DNA of 64,000 nucleotides from Yoonia ponticola (GTDB lineage Bacteria > Pseudomonadota > Alphaproteobacteria > Rhodobacterales > Rhodobacteraceae): the NCBI RefSeq assembly GCF_014199395.1, contig NZ_JACIJM010000004.1, positions 248,001 through 312,000 on the forward strand, written 5' to 3'. Below are positions 55,698 through 64,000 of the stretch, in pieces. Each line of letters starts with the position of its first letter. Position 1 is the stretch's first letter. A program made the position numbers and the translations under genes. The notes beneath the pieces are model-generated. The model worked only from the letters and a program-made list of their open reading frames with translations, had not been told where the DNA came from and searched no databases.

Positions 55698-56906
55698 TTA
55701 ATAAACGCCGCCTTTCCCTACTTTCGTGGAGAACGCAGTCTCGCCACCCGAGGCTAAGATTGTGGCTTGATCGACCCAATTGTCGCGGCTGACGCGACCT
55801 TTGAAGCCTTTGAGGTTGGCGTCCACCCATGCAACTTCGTCGCCGGACCATGCCGCGATTTGGTCAAAGTGGAAAAAGCCCATGTCGTGCAACATGGATT
55901 CCATTTTGGGACCGACACCTTTGATCTGTTTGAGATCATCAGCACCACCATCGCGGGCGGCTGTCAGTGTTGCGGGTTTGCTGCCCTCGCGGATCCCTTC
56001 GACAATGCCGTCACCGTCATAGTCCTGATCGCCTGCTTCGGCGGCCAAAGCTGCTGAAGCGTCGGCGACTTTCTCGGGTGTATCCAGCGTCACGTCCACG
56101 TCCGGTGCTTTCACCGCCGCAGAGCCGCCGCCTTCGAGTTTCCATTCGCCTTTGCGGCTGGCCAGATCGTCTTGACCGGGCAAGGACGCGGTTGGATTGA
56201 CCTTGCTGCCGTGCATTTCAGCCGAGGCTTGTGCGACTTTCGCAGGTGTATCCAGCGTTTCATCGACAACAGGCGCTTTTTCAGACGCCGTGCCGCCGCC
56301 TTCGCTTTTCCACTCGGCCTCGCGTTCGGGCAGGTTCGCGTCATCAGCGTCGCCGGATGATTTGTGCATCTCGGCAGAGGCTTCCGCAACTTTTGCAGGT
56401 GTATCCAGCGTTTCATCGACAACGGGCGCTTTATCAGCGGCAAAACCGCCGCCTTCGCTTTTCCATTCTTCGACGGGCTCTGTCACATCCGCGTTTGGCG
56501 TGACGTCGGCGTCTGTGGACAGCGTGTCGGCTACATCTGGCGCGTCGCTTTTAATCTGCGGATCGACGGCCACGGCCCCGCTGGTGCCTGTGTCGTCTTG
56601 CATGGCTTTGTCGGTTTTGATCTGTGGATCAATCGCAGTTGCGACCTTCTCTGGCGCGGGCGCAGGTGGCGCACTGCTGGCGGGTGTTGCCGTTCCCTGC
56701 CCTTGCGAGCCGGAACTGGTCGTCTCAAGGCCGCTGCCGCCCTGCATCATCAAATAAAACAGAACGATAATCGCGATAATCGCGGCGAAAATGAGCGAGC
56801 CGAAAAAGCCCCACCCAAATACAATCAATGACAAAAGAAGTACGCCGACACCACAAAGGCCCGCAAAAATGCGGTTCTCAAGTCCGAATGGTCCGATATT
56901 CCTCAT
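55698..56906 (-). CDS. Membrane-anchored HhH-domain protein with internal repeats
   Basis: A 402-residue protein. Two adjacent hydrophobic helices (about 12-30 and 33-53) anchor it. Residues 60-300 are acidic, disordered and contain three repeats: EWK(S/L)EGGG at 147, 198 and 254, each followed by APVVDETLDTPAKVA or close variants. Residues 322-402 form a globular domain (DDLKQIKGVGPKMESMLHDM ... FHFDQIAAWSGDEVAWVD ... RVSRDNWVDQA) resembling the helix-hairpin-helix domain at the end of NuoE in this locus and of alphaproteobacterial ribosomal protein L21. Location next to nuoE suggests a complex I-related role; DNA binding is not shown. Confidence 0.8.
   Translation of the reverse strand: MRNIGPFGLENRIFAGLCGVGVLLLSLIVFGWGFFGSLIFAAIIAIIVLFYLMMQGGSGLETTSSGSQGQGTATPASSAPPAPAPEKVATAIDPQIKTDKAMQDDTGTSGAVAVDPQIKSDAPDVADTLSTDADVTPNADVTEPVEEWKSEGGGFAADKAPVVDETLDTPAKVAEASAEMHKSSGDADDANLPEREAEWKSEGGGTASEKAPVVDETLDTPAKVAQASAEMHGSKVNPTASLPGQDDLASRKGEWKLEGGGSAAVKAPDVDVTLDTPEKVADASAALAAEAGDQDYDGDGIVEGIREGSKPATLTAARDGGADDLKQIKGVGPKMESMLHDMGFFHFDQIAAWSGDEVAWVDANLKGFKGRVSRDNWVDQATILASGGETAFSTKVGKGGVY
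56043..56468 (-). repeat. Three coding repeats in the HhH protein
   Basis: The encoded unit EWKSEGGG(x)AxxKAPVVDETLDTPAKVA(E/Q)ASAEMH occurs three times with 51- and 56-residue periods (residues 147-181, 198-232 and 254-288). The third copy is the most diverged (EWKLEGGG, DVDVTLDTPEKVA). It is part of a disordered linker and may expand or contract between strains. Confidence 0.75.
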
Positions 56907-56987
56907 AAAGCTATTTCTCCCTACACGTAGCGTCTACCGCCACTTTCTATCAGTCAGGGATCAGGCGATCTCTGCGCCTTTGGTCCC

Positions 56988-57017
56988 CCCCAAAACTAAG
57001 ATAGCTCAATTTTGGGG
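56988..57017 (-). terminator. Stem-loop between nuoE and the HhH gene
   Basis: CCCCAAAA (56988-56995) pairs with TTTTGGGG (57010-57017) with a 14-nt loop, 45-75 nt after the nuoE stop. No T tract follows the minus-strand hairpin, so attenuation or RNA processing fits better than full termination. Confidence 0.3.
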
Positions 57018-57061
57018 ATGTCTGTAAAAAATGTGACTTTTGCGGAGCCTACCTGCTGCGA

Positions 57062-58342
57062 TTACTCCTGTGAGAAGGCTTTTGCTTGCGAAACCCAATC
57101 ATCGCGGACGATGCGGCCTTTGAATTTCAGGCGGTTATCCACCCATTGGATTTCTTCCGCTGTCCATTTCGCGATCTGGTCAAAGTGGTAGAAGCCAAGA
57201 TCGTTCAACACGCCTTCGAGTTTTGGTCCCACGCCGCTGATCCGTTTCAGATCATCAGCACCGGATGCACGGGCGGCGGTCAGGACGTCTGGCTGCTTTT
57301 CAGGGCCGTCAGCGGCAACGGGTGCTGCTGCTGGTTTAACCTTGTCCTTGGTCGCACTGTCAGTCTGTGCAGGCGTCGTTGCTGGTTTTTCTTCCGGCTC
57401 TGCTTTTCTATTCGCGGCCGTTTTCGACACAGGCACATCCGCGTCCGCTGCATCCGCTGTCTCTGGGCGGGCCGGACGATCTTCGTCGTTGGATTTCGGT
57501 GTCGGGCCAGTATCTTCGGCGCTGCGGATCGCTGCGGCACGTGCTGCTGGCGTCTTTTTGGCGTCAATCGCCTCTTGTTCAGCGGTTTTCTTTGGCGCTG
57601 GCTTTTTCTTTTCAGCCGGCTTCATTTTGACTTCACCGTCGAGCCACGGCGTCAAGATCGGCACTTCGGTCCCGTCGATCCGTTTGATCGTGTCACCAAG
57701 ATCGGTCGCAAGCTGCACGGACGCGTTGTACTGCGTTTTGCCGCTGTCGTGGTCGGTCAATGATGTCAGACCGGCAAGCGGTTCTGCGGCGTAACGGCCA
57801 TTTTGCGGACCCGGTGTTGGCACCTTGCCTGCTGCCATTTCGTCGATGATTTCTGACAGGCGTTCAGCAGTCAGGTCTTCGTAGTAGTCTTTGCCGATTT
57901 GGGCCATTGGCGCGTTGGCGCACGAGCCGAGACATTCGACTTCTTCCCATGAAAAACGGCCATCAGCCGACAGAGCATGCGCCTTGTCCGCAATTTTGTC
58001 TTTACACACACCGATCAAGTCTTCCGCACCGCAGATCATGCAGGACAGCGTGCCGCAAACTTGAATATGTGCAACAGTGCCAACAGGCTGCAGTTGGAAC
58101 ATAAAGTAGAACGATGCCACTTCGAGCGCACGGATATAGGCCAGTCCCAGCATTTCCGCGACATATTCAATCGCAGGGCGGGTCAGCCAGCCTTCTTGTT
58201 CCTGCGCGCGCCACAGGATCGGGATAATCGCAGACGCCTGACGCCCTTCAGGGTATTTCGTCGTCTGCGCTTCGGCCCATTTCTGGTTCTCGGGCGTAAA
58301 GGCGAAACTGTCGGGCTGTTCGTGGTGTAATCTACGCAGCAT
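57062..58342 (-). CDS. nuoE: NADH-quinone oxidoreductase subunit E with long C-terminal extension
   Basis: A 426-residue NuoE. The conserved thioredoxin-like 2Fe-2S (N1a) part is residues 1-190, with ligands Cys96, Cys101, Cys137 and Cys141. Typical NuoE has only about 170-240 residues. Residues 240-355 are a Lys/Ala/Pro-rich disordered linker, and 356-426 a HhH-like domain ([20 protein letters not shown] ... [18 protein letters not shown] ... [14 protein letters not shown]). The same domain ends the protein encoded just downstream. Extended NuoE is known in Rhodobacterales; the extension's function is not. Confidence 0.95.
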   Translation of the reverse strand: MLRRLHHEQPDSFAFTPENQKWAEAQTTKYPEGRQASAIIPILWRAQEQEGWLTRPAIEYVAEMLGLAYIRALEVASFYFMFQLQPVGTVAHIQVCGTLSCMICGAEDLIGVCKDKIADKAHALSADGRFSWEEVECLGSCANAPMAQIGKDYYEDLTAERLSEIIDEMAAGKVPTPGPQNGRYAAEPLAGLTSLTDHDSGKTQYNASVQLATDLGDTIKRIDGTEVPILTPWLDGEVKMKPAEKKKPAPKKTAEQEAIDAKKTPAARAAAIRSAEDTGPTPKSNDEDRPARPETADAADADVPVSKTAANRKAEPEEKPATTPAQTDSATKDKVKPAAAPVAADGPEKQPDVLTAARASGADDLKRISGVGPKLEGVLNDLGFYHFDQIAKWTAEEIQWVDNRLKFKGRIVRDDWVSQAKAFSQE

Positions 58343-58404
58343 CTGAGATCTTCCGGTTCGTCAAGGGGCGGCGGCGGCCTACAAGAAGGGCCGACCGCTG
58401 CGTG

Positions 58405-58713
58405 TTAAATACAGTTGTTCGAAGACAGACGCACGGTGTCTGTTCCGTCAGGCGAAAGCACGCCGTCATTTTCAAGTTCGACAGTCAGACCCGCCAGTTG
58501 GTTCTGGTTGATCGACGCTTGGGACATGATCGGACCAATGGTCGAGACGTTGATCAAGCACCCGTTGGTTTCAATCGCCGCGACAAAGCGTTGCTTGTCG
58601 GTCAATTGCGGTGTGGGCACTGACGTGGACACAGTGTCGAGTTGCTGCGTGCCTGCACATGCAGCCAAAGCAAGGCCCGCGAAGGCGGCAATTACGGTTT
58701 TCATCGTCATCAT
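58405..58713 (-). CDS. Small lipoprotein between nuoD and nuoE
   Basis: A 102-residue lipoprotein: TMKTVIAAFAGLALAAC has lipobox LAAC. The mature domain has Cys in ETNGCLINV and SSNNCI at the C-terminus, a likely disulfide. Start is the ATG at 58711-58713 or the second ATG 3 nt later; AGGGGA lies 5-8 nt upstream. Unknown family, 27 nt downstream of the nuoD stop. It is one of several short Cys-pair envelope proteins in the locus. Confidence 0.75.
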   Translation of the reverse strand: MMTMKTVIAAFAGLALAACAGTQQLDTVSTSVPTPQLTDKQRFVAAIETNGCLINVSTIGPIMSQASINQNQLAGLTVELENDGVLSPDGTDTVRLSSNNCI

Positions 58714-58740
58714 CTTATCCCCTACTCTACTTACAATAAC

Positions 58741-59976
58741 TTAGCGGTCGATTTCGCCGAACACGACGTCCATCGTCCCGATGATCGCAGCAACGTCTGC
58801 CAGTTGGTGGCCGACAGCGACGTGATCCATCGCTTGCAGGTGCAAGAAACCCGGTGCGCGCAATTTGGCGCGGTATGGTTTGTTGCTGCCGTCTGCGACG
58901 AGGAACACGCCAAATTCGCCTTTTGGTGCTTCAACACATGAATACACTTCACCAGCCGGTACGTGGAACCCTTCGGTGTAGAGTTTGAAGTGGTGGATCA
59001 AGGCTTCCATCGAGGTTTTCATTTCGCCACGTGTTGGCGGCGTCATTTTGCCTCGTGCCATCACGTCACCCTTTTCAACCCGCAGCTTTTCACAGGCTTG
59101 GCGGATGATGTTGGTAGACTGGCGCATTTCTTCCATGCGGCACAGGTAGCGGTCGTAGCAATCGCCGTTCACGCCGACAGGAATCTGGAATTCAAACTCG
59201 TCGTAGCATTCATATGGCTGTGACCGGCGCAAATCCCACGCAAGGCCAGAGCCGCGCACCATCACGCCAGAGAAACCCCATTCTTGGATGTCTTCTTCGG
59301 TGATCACGCCGATATCGCAGTTCCGCTGTTTGAAAATACGGTTTTCAGTCAGCAACCCGTCGATGTCATCGAGTACCTTTGGAAATTCCACAGCCCATGT
59401 GTCGATGTCTTCGACAAGCTGATCCGGCAGATCCTGATGCACCCCACCCGGACGGAAATATGCAGAGTGCAGACGCGCACCACATGCCCGTTCGTAGAAG
59501 ATCATCAGCTTTTCGCGCTCTTCAAAGCCCCACAGCGGCGGTGTCAACGCGCCCACGTCCATCGCCTGTGTGGTGACGTTCAGCAGGTGGTTCAGCACGC
59601 GGCCGATTTCAGAGTAAAGCACGCGGATCAGCGAGGCACGACGCGGCACTTCGGTGCCTGTCAGTTTCTCGATCGCCAAGCACCAAGCATGTTCTTGGTT
59701 CATCGGGGCCACGTAATCCAACCGGTCGAAATACGGCAGGTTTTGCAGATACGTCCGGCTTTCCATCAGCTTTTCAGTGCCACGGTGCAGCAGGCCGATA
59801 TGCGGATCGCAGCGTTCTACGATCTCGCCGTCAAGTTCCAGCACCAGACGCAAAACACCGTGGGCCGCAGGGTGCTGCGGTCCAAAGTTGATGTTAAAGT
59901 TGCGGATTTTCTGTTCACCTGTGGCGGCATCGGTAGAGCCATCGTCGTAGGTGTTCACGCGAATATCACCGTCCAT
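58741..59976 (-). CDS. nuoD: NADH-quinone oxidoreductase subunit D
   Basis: This 411-residue 49-kDa-type subunit lines the quinone site with Nuo[21 protein letters not shown] (about 30-50) holds the conserved His residues; [18 protein letters not shown] and the final DVVFGEIDR are signatures. Three ATG codons are in a row at 59974-59982. The third ([10 protein letters not shown]) is chosen because AAGG then lies 9-10 nt upstream and related NuoD proteins start with MDGD. The start overlaps the preceding 56-residue ORF by 11 nt. Confidence 0.97.
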   Translation of the reverse strand: MDGDIRVNTYDDGSTDAATGEQKIRNFNINFGPQHPAAHGVLRLVLELDGEIVERCDPHIGLLHRGTEKLMESRTYLQNLPYFDRLDYVAPMNQEHAWCLAIEKLTGTEVPRRASLIRVLYSEIGRVLNHLLNVTTQAMDVGALTPPLWGFEEREKLMIFYERACGARLHSAYFRPGGVHQDLPDQLVEDIDTWAVEFPKVLDDIDGLLTENRIFKQRNCDIGVITEEDIQEWGFSGVMVRGSGLAWDLRRSQPYECYDEFEFQIPVGVNGDCYDRYLCRMEEMRQSTNIIRQACEKLRVEKGDVMARGKMTPPTRGEMKTSMEALIHHFKLYTEGFHVPAGEVYSCVEAPKGEFGVFLVADGSNKPYRAKLRAPGFLHLQAMDHVAVGHQLADVAAIIGTMDVVFGEIDR

Positions 59977-60136
59977 CATCATGCACCTTTACAAGCTCTC
60001 GTGTCTGTTGAACGCCACTTGGATCACGCCCGTCGCTGTTTGCGACATCGTGGATTACCTTCAAAAGCGGCAAGGAAAGTATCAGCAAGCCTACGCCCAC
60101 CATACCCGTATTCAGTGTCTCAAAAATGAGTTCCAT
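59966..60136 (-). CDS. 56-residue one-TM ORF between sulfotransferase and nuoD
   Basis: A 56-codon [23 protein letters not shown] begins with a short acidic N-terminus, one hydrophobic helix covers about 10-27, and a polar tail ([20 protein letters not shown]) follows. Its ATG shares one base with the sulfotransferase stop (TGATG), AGGGG lies 9 nt upstream, and its stop is inside the nuoD start region. This overlap chain is typical of coupled operon genes, which supports expression. Without homologues it remains hypothetical. Confidence 0.65.
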   Translation of the reverse strand: MELIFETLNTGMVGVGLLILSLPLLKVIHDVANSDGRDPSGVQQTRELVKVHDDGR

Positions 60137-61023
60137 CAGATCAGGACCCCTTTGTTATGGTGCCAGCGTGCAGGCACGTCGTCCAACAGCGTTTCAACGA
60201 AAGCATACTGCGGAAGTAACAGTTCACGCAGGTCTTTCGCACGGACAGGGTCGAGTGTCGCAGGTCGCGACGCATGGACCACGCGGTCAAATTCGCCAAC
60301 CTGTGGCGATAGCCCCAGAAACGTGCAAATCTTATCAACGGATTCCTGTGTGAACAGGTCTTCAAAGTACGTGATATGCAACCGCTCGTGCGGGATCACG
60401 TTCATGATGCGGGTCAGCATGGTCTCATAATCAGACCGCTTGGCCACACCGTTTTCTTCGCCAGCCAGCAGCCGGTCCAGCAGCGTGTTCGCAGCATCCG
60501 TCAGGGTTTCCCCGTCTTTGACGCGCCAGCCCGCCATCATCCGCAGGTTGGACCACAGACGGTCCAACGGGTCGCGCAGCAACAACACAAAGCGCGTGTC
60601 CGGCCCCATGTCGCGCATTTTGATCAGCGTCTCTTCGTCCATCAACCCGTAAGCAGGCGTGATATCCGCGACCAAGCGCGTGTCGGAAAAGGCGTCGCGC
60701 GTCAGAAAATCGCGATAGCCTGTGTGATCGACGCCGCCCGCTTTAATAACTTTGATCCACGCTTCGATCTCGTCGAGGCGGCTTTCAAGGCGTTCTGCTT
60801 TGCGCTTGTCAGCCAACAAGGATTTTGCCAGTAATTCAGCGCGAATAGTTTCCAACCGCAGCACTTCTTTTTCGCGCTGCTTTGGCACCGTCCGGTCGAA
60901 ATAATGCAATTCTTTGATATTCGGCAGAGCGCATTCGGGGTGGTCATACAGATAGCGATACAGCCAGGACGTCCCTGCCTTTGTCGCACCAAGCCCGTAC
61001 ATTAGCGTTTGCCCGTCCATCAT
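60136..61023 (-). CDS. Sulfotransferase family protein
   Basis: A 295-residue PAPS-dependent sulfotransferase-like protein. The 5'-phosphosulfate loop is GATKAGTSWLYRYL (12-25) and the 3'-phosphate motif RDPLDRLWSNL lies near 150-160. A charged helical insertion (about 50-95, EKEVLRLETIRAELLAKSLL) separates them. The acceptor is unknown; glycan, peptide tyrosine or small molecule are all possible. It sits between GFA and the one-TM ORF within nuoC-nuoD, overlapping the GFA gene by 4 nt. Such a gene is not part of the nuo operon in most bacteria. Confidence 0.88.
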   Translation of the reverse strand: MMDGQTLMYGLGATKAGTSWLYRYLYDHPECALPNIKELHYFDRTVPKQREKEVLRLETIRAELLAKSLLADKRKAERLESRLDEIEAWIKVIKAGGVDHTGYRDFLTRDAFSDTRLVADITPAYGLMDEETLIKMRDMGPDTRFVLLLRDPLDRLWSNLRMMAGWRVKDGETLTDAANTLLDRLLAGEENGVAKRSDYETMLTRIMNVIPHERLHITYFEDLFTQESVDKICTFLGLSPQVGEFDRVVHASRPATLDPVRAKDLRELLLPQYAFVETLLDDVPARWHHNKGVLI

Positions 61024-61460
61024 GCGTCACCCGTTGGTGCATATTTCGCCATGATCTCGGCTTTGGTCATCTGGGACAAGTCACCGGCCAGCGCGAATGT
61101 ATCCGGCTTGCTGTCGATGAAAATCTCGCTGGTGATCGGGAATGCGTTTTGATCGTCAAACGCAGGGGCCGCGACGGATTGGTGTGACAGGTCTTTGGTC
61201 TGCCAAACCAGCGTCGATCCGCATGTTCCGCAAAACAAACGCTGCCCCCAGTCGCTGCTGTCAAACGTGACCACGGGCGATCCCGCTTCAAATTCCACAG
61301 TGCTGCCGCAGCCTACGGCCATAAACACACCGCCCGCCCACTTGCGACACATATCGCAATGGCACACGCCACCCGTCATCGTCTCGGGCACAGCCGAGAA
61401 CGTACAAGCGCCGCACATGCAGCGTCCTGTCATACGAGTTGGGGTGGCGGTGTCAGGCAT
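61020..61460 (-). CDS. GFA-family zinc protein
   Basis: A 146-residue protein of the GFA (glutathione-dependent formaldehyde-activating enzyme/CENP-V) family. Zinc-binding Cys sets are Cys14, 16, 19 (CMCGAC), Cys33, 35, 38 (CHCDMC), and Cys77, 80 (CGTC). Most members are not proven to act on formaldehyde. Its start overlaps the nuoC stop by one base, and its stop overlaps the sulfotransferase by 4 nt. Cytosolic. Confidence 0.92.
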   Translation of the reverse strand: MPDTATPTRMTGRCMCGACTFSAVPETMTGGVCHCDMCRKWAGGVFMAVGCGSTVEFEAGSPVVTFDSSDWGQRLFCGTCGSTLVWQTKDLSHQSVAAPAFDDQNAFPITSEIFIDSKPDTFALAGDLSQMTKAEIMAKYAPTGDA

Positions 61461-62077
61461 TAGCCCTTGGCCTTTTCTGCTTTGTCATCCCCCGGAAGGA
61501 TGTACTGAGCCCCTTCCCATGGTGACATAAAGTCGAACTGACGGTATTCTTGCACCAGAGACACGGGCTCGTAGACGACCCGTTTCTGAACTTCGTCATA
61601 GCGGACTTCGGTGTAGCCTGTTGTCGGGAAATCCTTGCGCAGCGGATAGCCACGGAAACCGTAGTCGGTCAGGATGCGGCGCAAATCAGGGTGGCCGCTG
61701 AACAAAATACCGAACATGTCAAAAATTTCACGCTCGAACCAGTTAGACGACGGATGCACGCTAATGATCGACGGCACCATGTCCTGCTCGCGCACCTGCG
61801 TTTTCAGGCGGATGCGGTGGTTCTGGTACATTGACAAGAAGTGGTAAACGACGTCGAACCGCTTGGCACGGCTCGGGTAATCAACCGCCGTAATATCCAC
61901 GAGGCTGGAAAACTGGCACGAGCCATCCGTCTTGAGAAATTCCACAAAGGACACAAGGTTGGACGCGGACACATTCAATGTCAGCTCGCCATGGGTGACA
62001 TCCCAAGACAAAACGCAATCAGGGCGTTTCATTTCGATATGGGCGCCAAGTTCTTTGAGTGCGTCAGAGATAGCCAA
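61460..62077 (-). CDS. nuoC: NADH-quinone oxidoreductase subunit C
   Basis: This 205-residue 30-kDa-type subunit has the signature [20 protein letters not shown] (about 114-133) and [10 protein letters not shown]. It starts with TTG at 62075-62077, since GGAGGGG is placed 4 nt before it and no ATG is available before residue 16. NuoC and NuoD are separate genes here, unlike the E. coli fusion. The SD and start lie inside the 3' end of the DUF2158 ORF (14-nt overlap). Confidence 0.96.
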   Translation of the reverse strand: MAISDALKELGAHIEMKRPDCVLSWDVTHGELTLNVSASNLVSFVEFLKTDGSCQFSSLVDITAVDYPSRAKRFDVVYHFLSMYQNHRIRLKTQVREQDMVPSIISVHPSSNWFEREIFDMFGILFSGHPDLRRILTDYGFRGYPLRKDFPTTGYTEVRYDEVQKRVVYEPVSLVQEYRQFDFMSPWEGAQYILPGDDKAEKAKG

Positions 62078-62240
62078 CAGTCCCCTCCGATTTTACCAAG
62101 GTTGCGCCAACGAACAACGCCATTTCACGACTGTTACCATCGAACCAAACACAGCGAACGTCGTCACCCTCACAAGATTCAATCGTCATATTAGGTCCGC
62201 CGCTTCGCAATTGGACGATATCGCCTACTTGAAAATTCAT
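62064..62240 (-). CDS. DUF2158 (YodC-like) small protein
   Basis: A 58-residue protein, too short for most gene callers with overlap filters. [20 protein letters not shown] and [19 protein letters not shown] match the DUF2158 family (KxGDxVxLxSGGPxMTV and CxWF). It is a small beta-barrel-like fold of unknown role. Its stop overlaps nuoC by 14 nt, and it starts 11 nt after the nuoB stop, so it is part of the transcript. No transmembrane segment. Confidence 0.85.
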   Translation of the reverse strand: MNFQVGDIVQLRSGGPNMTIESCEGDDVRCVWFDGNSREMALFVGATLVKSEGTVGYL

Positions 62241-62251
62241 TTTGTGTTCTC

Positions 62252-62893
<642 letters not shown>

Positions 62894-62979
62894 TCATCCC
62901 CACATTTGTAGTATCAGATTAGCGATATGTTCAGGTTATATTACGATTCTCCCTGTACATGCGGTGTTTAGTTTATGAG

Positions 62980-62999
62980 TTCAGGATGTTTGTCCTGAA
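62980..62999. promoter_or_regulatory. Inverted repeat upstream of the GGDEF gene
   Basis: TTCAGGA (62980-62986) and TCCTGAA (62993-62999) are perfect inverted arms around TGTTTG. The element abuts the SD of the GGDEF gene, and TTCAGG recurs in the nuoB-GGDEF intergenic region. It may be an operator or a leader hairpin. Confidence 0.4.
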
Positions 63000-63020
63000 A
63001 AGAGAGAGAGGGACCGCGTT

Positions 63021-64000
63021 ATGAACGTGTCTCAACGTATTTTTTGGACCACCTTTGGAACGGCGCTGGGTGTGGTGATTGTTTTCACCCTTCTGATTGT
63101 GTGGATTTCCTATCAAGTCAACGCATTGACGGCGACGCAAACCAATACGCGGACCCAAAACGCGATCAATCTCATGGCCCGCAACAATGGCATCATGACC
63201 AAAGATTACGCCCAGCGTGACGTGACCATTCATTGGATCACGCAAGCCCACGAGGCGATGCATCACGAGGACATCGGCACGGGCGTCACGGACAGCGATT
63301 CTTTTGATCTGATGTATCTGCTGACCCATACGGGTGAACCTGAATTTGTTTATGTTTCTGGCGGTGACGGGTCCGATTTGTCCAACTTCAAGCCCGAAAT
63401 TGCGGACGCGCTTGTGCCGCATATTATGAACCGCCCGCTTGAGCCGCGCAGCGTGGTGACGGGGGCGGTGCTGGTTGACGGGCAGTTGGCGCTGGTGTCT
63501 GCGGCCCGCATTCAGCCTTTCGATATCACGGGCTTTGATACAGATACGTTCTCACTGTTGATCGGCGGGATTTGGTTGGACCCACAGGGTCTGGCCGAGG
63601 AATTGCTGCTGGAAGATATGTGGATCGTCACCGACGTCGCGAACCTGCCGCGCACCGATCAATCCCTGCCCCTGCTTGGTCCTAATGGCGCGCCCGTCGC
63701 GTATTTTGTCTGGACGATGGAGCGACCCGGCTTTGCCTTGTCGTTGCAAATCGCCCCCGTGATTGCGTTTCTGGCCGTGCTGTTAATCGGCGGCAGCTGG
63801 ATGATCGGGCGCGTCTCGACCCGTCAAACCGAATCGTTTCTGCGGGAAAAGTCGTTTGCCCGCTCTGATTCCCTGACAGGCCTGTTGAACCGTGCAGGCA
63901 TCGCTGACGTGGTGTCCAGCGAAGAAATCCAAACGCTGATGGAGCAGGAAAAAATCGCAGTGATCTTTGCCGATCTCAACGGTCTCAAGGTCATCAACGA
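63021..64000 (+). CDS. Sensory diguanylate cyclase (CHASE4-like + GGDEF), 3' truncated
   Basis: The frame from ATG 63021 is open to the window end (326 codons). An N-terminal TM (about 10-30, TFGTALGVVIVFTLLIVWIS) is followed by a periplasmic sensor of about 210 residues resembling CHASE4 (NLMARNNGIMTKDYAQRDVT). A second TM lies near 242-262. The start of a GGDEF domain follows (SLTGLLNRAGI and IFADLNGLKVIN). A GAGAGAGGG SD lies 8 nt before the ATG. The GGDEF active site and any EAL domain are beyond the edge, so cyclase versus phosphodiesterase activity cannot be judged. Confidence 0.88.
   Translation, partial: MNVSQRIFWTTFGTALGVVIVFTLLIVWISYQVNALTATQTNTRTQNAINLMARNNGIMTKDYAQRDVTIHWITQAHEAMHHEDIGTGVTDSDSFDLMYLLTHTGEPEFVYVSGGDGSDLSNFKPEIADALVPHIMNRPLEPRSVVTGAVLVDGQLALVSAARIQPFDITGFDTDTFSLLIGGIWLDPQGLAEELLLEDMWIVTDVANLPRTDQSLPLLGPNGAPVAYFVWTMERPGFALSLQIAPVIAFLAVLLIGGSWMIGRVSTRQTESFLREKSFARSDSLTGLLNRAGIADVVSSEEIQTLMEQEKIAVIFADLNGLKVIN

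Noticed and set aside
62973-63422. 149-codon minus-strand ORF upstream of nuoB considered as nuoA
   Set aside because: It lacks hydrophobic helices and the NuoA motifs, is strongly basic and lies antisense to the GGDEF sensor.

Overview
The window reads as chromosomal DNA of an alphaproteobacterium of the order Rhodobacterales, probably the marine Roseobacter group (a Loktanella/Yoonia/Octadecabacter-like genome is a guess). The basis is gene content and order: yajC-secD beside serS, a yfgM-bamB-der cluster, soxBDAG, ccmI-ruvX-DUF1289, a Roseobacter-type Hint-domain protein, and a nuo (complex I) locus ending in birA-coaX-rnj and carrying DUF5333, DUF5337 and an extended NuoE. No tRNA, rRNA, CRISPR array, transposase or integrase was recognised.

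Layout. 1-5.3 kb: secD 5' end, yajC, serS, a DUF2235 hydrolase, a TspO-like membrane protein and der. 5.4-12.4 kb: bamB and a YfgM-like TPR protein (envelope biogenesis), then a two-gene RND efflux system preceded by a perfect 16-bp palindrome. 12.4-18.3 kb: exoD-like, Bcr/CflA MFS transporter, Atm1-type ABC exporter, LysM protein, LOG-family hydrolase and a 56-residue hydrophilic protein. 18.4-24.7 kb: Fe-type superoxide dismutase and the heterotetrameric sarcosine oxidase genes soxG-A-D-B (minus strand). The sox set is split by an unreported-looking 59-residue membrane ORF, a stem-loop and a triple GTGCAC tandem. 24.9-35.8 kb: ccmI-ruvX-DUF1289, an orphan FbpC-type ATPase, an AlkC-like glycosylase, an atypical SDR, a Hint-domain protein, a TbpB-like lipoprotein, prfC, a small membrane protein and an RhlE-type helicase.

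36.0-62.8 kb, all minus strand, is the most remarkable part: the NADH:quinone oxidoreductase locus in the order nuoB, C, D, E, F, G, H, I, J, K, L, M, N, then birA, coaX and rnj. About seventeen non-nuo genes sit between the subunit genes, several coupled to their neighbours by 1- or 4-nt overlaps. They include a DUF2158 protein, a GFA-family protein, a sulfotransferase, a 56-residue one-TM ORF overlapping the nuoD start, a helix-hairpin-helix (HhH) repeat protein sharing its C-terminal domain with an extended NuoE, and two diverged DUF5333-like proteins flanking a cassette of small envelope proteins between nuoF and nuoG. Two departures from the usual arrangement stand out. nuoA is absent upstream of nuoB, where a divergent sensory GGDEF gene begins only 235 bp away. 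The transcription unit also appears split between nuoJ and nuoK by a secreted-protein gene flanked by two intrinsic terminators.

Both window edges cut genes: secD at the left and the GGDEF gene at the right. Functions are assigned from motifs and family memory; no database search was possible. Start codons were moved from the longest ORF wherever a Shine-Dalgarno (SD) sequence, family N-terminus or overlap pattern supported a different one.
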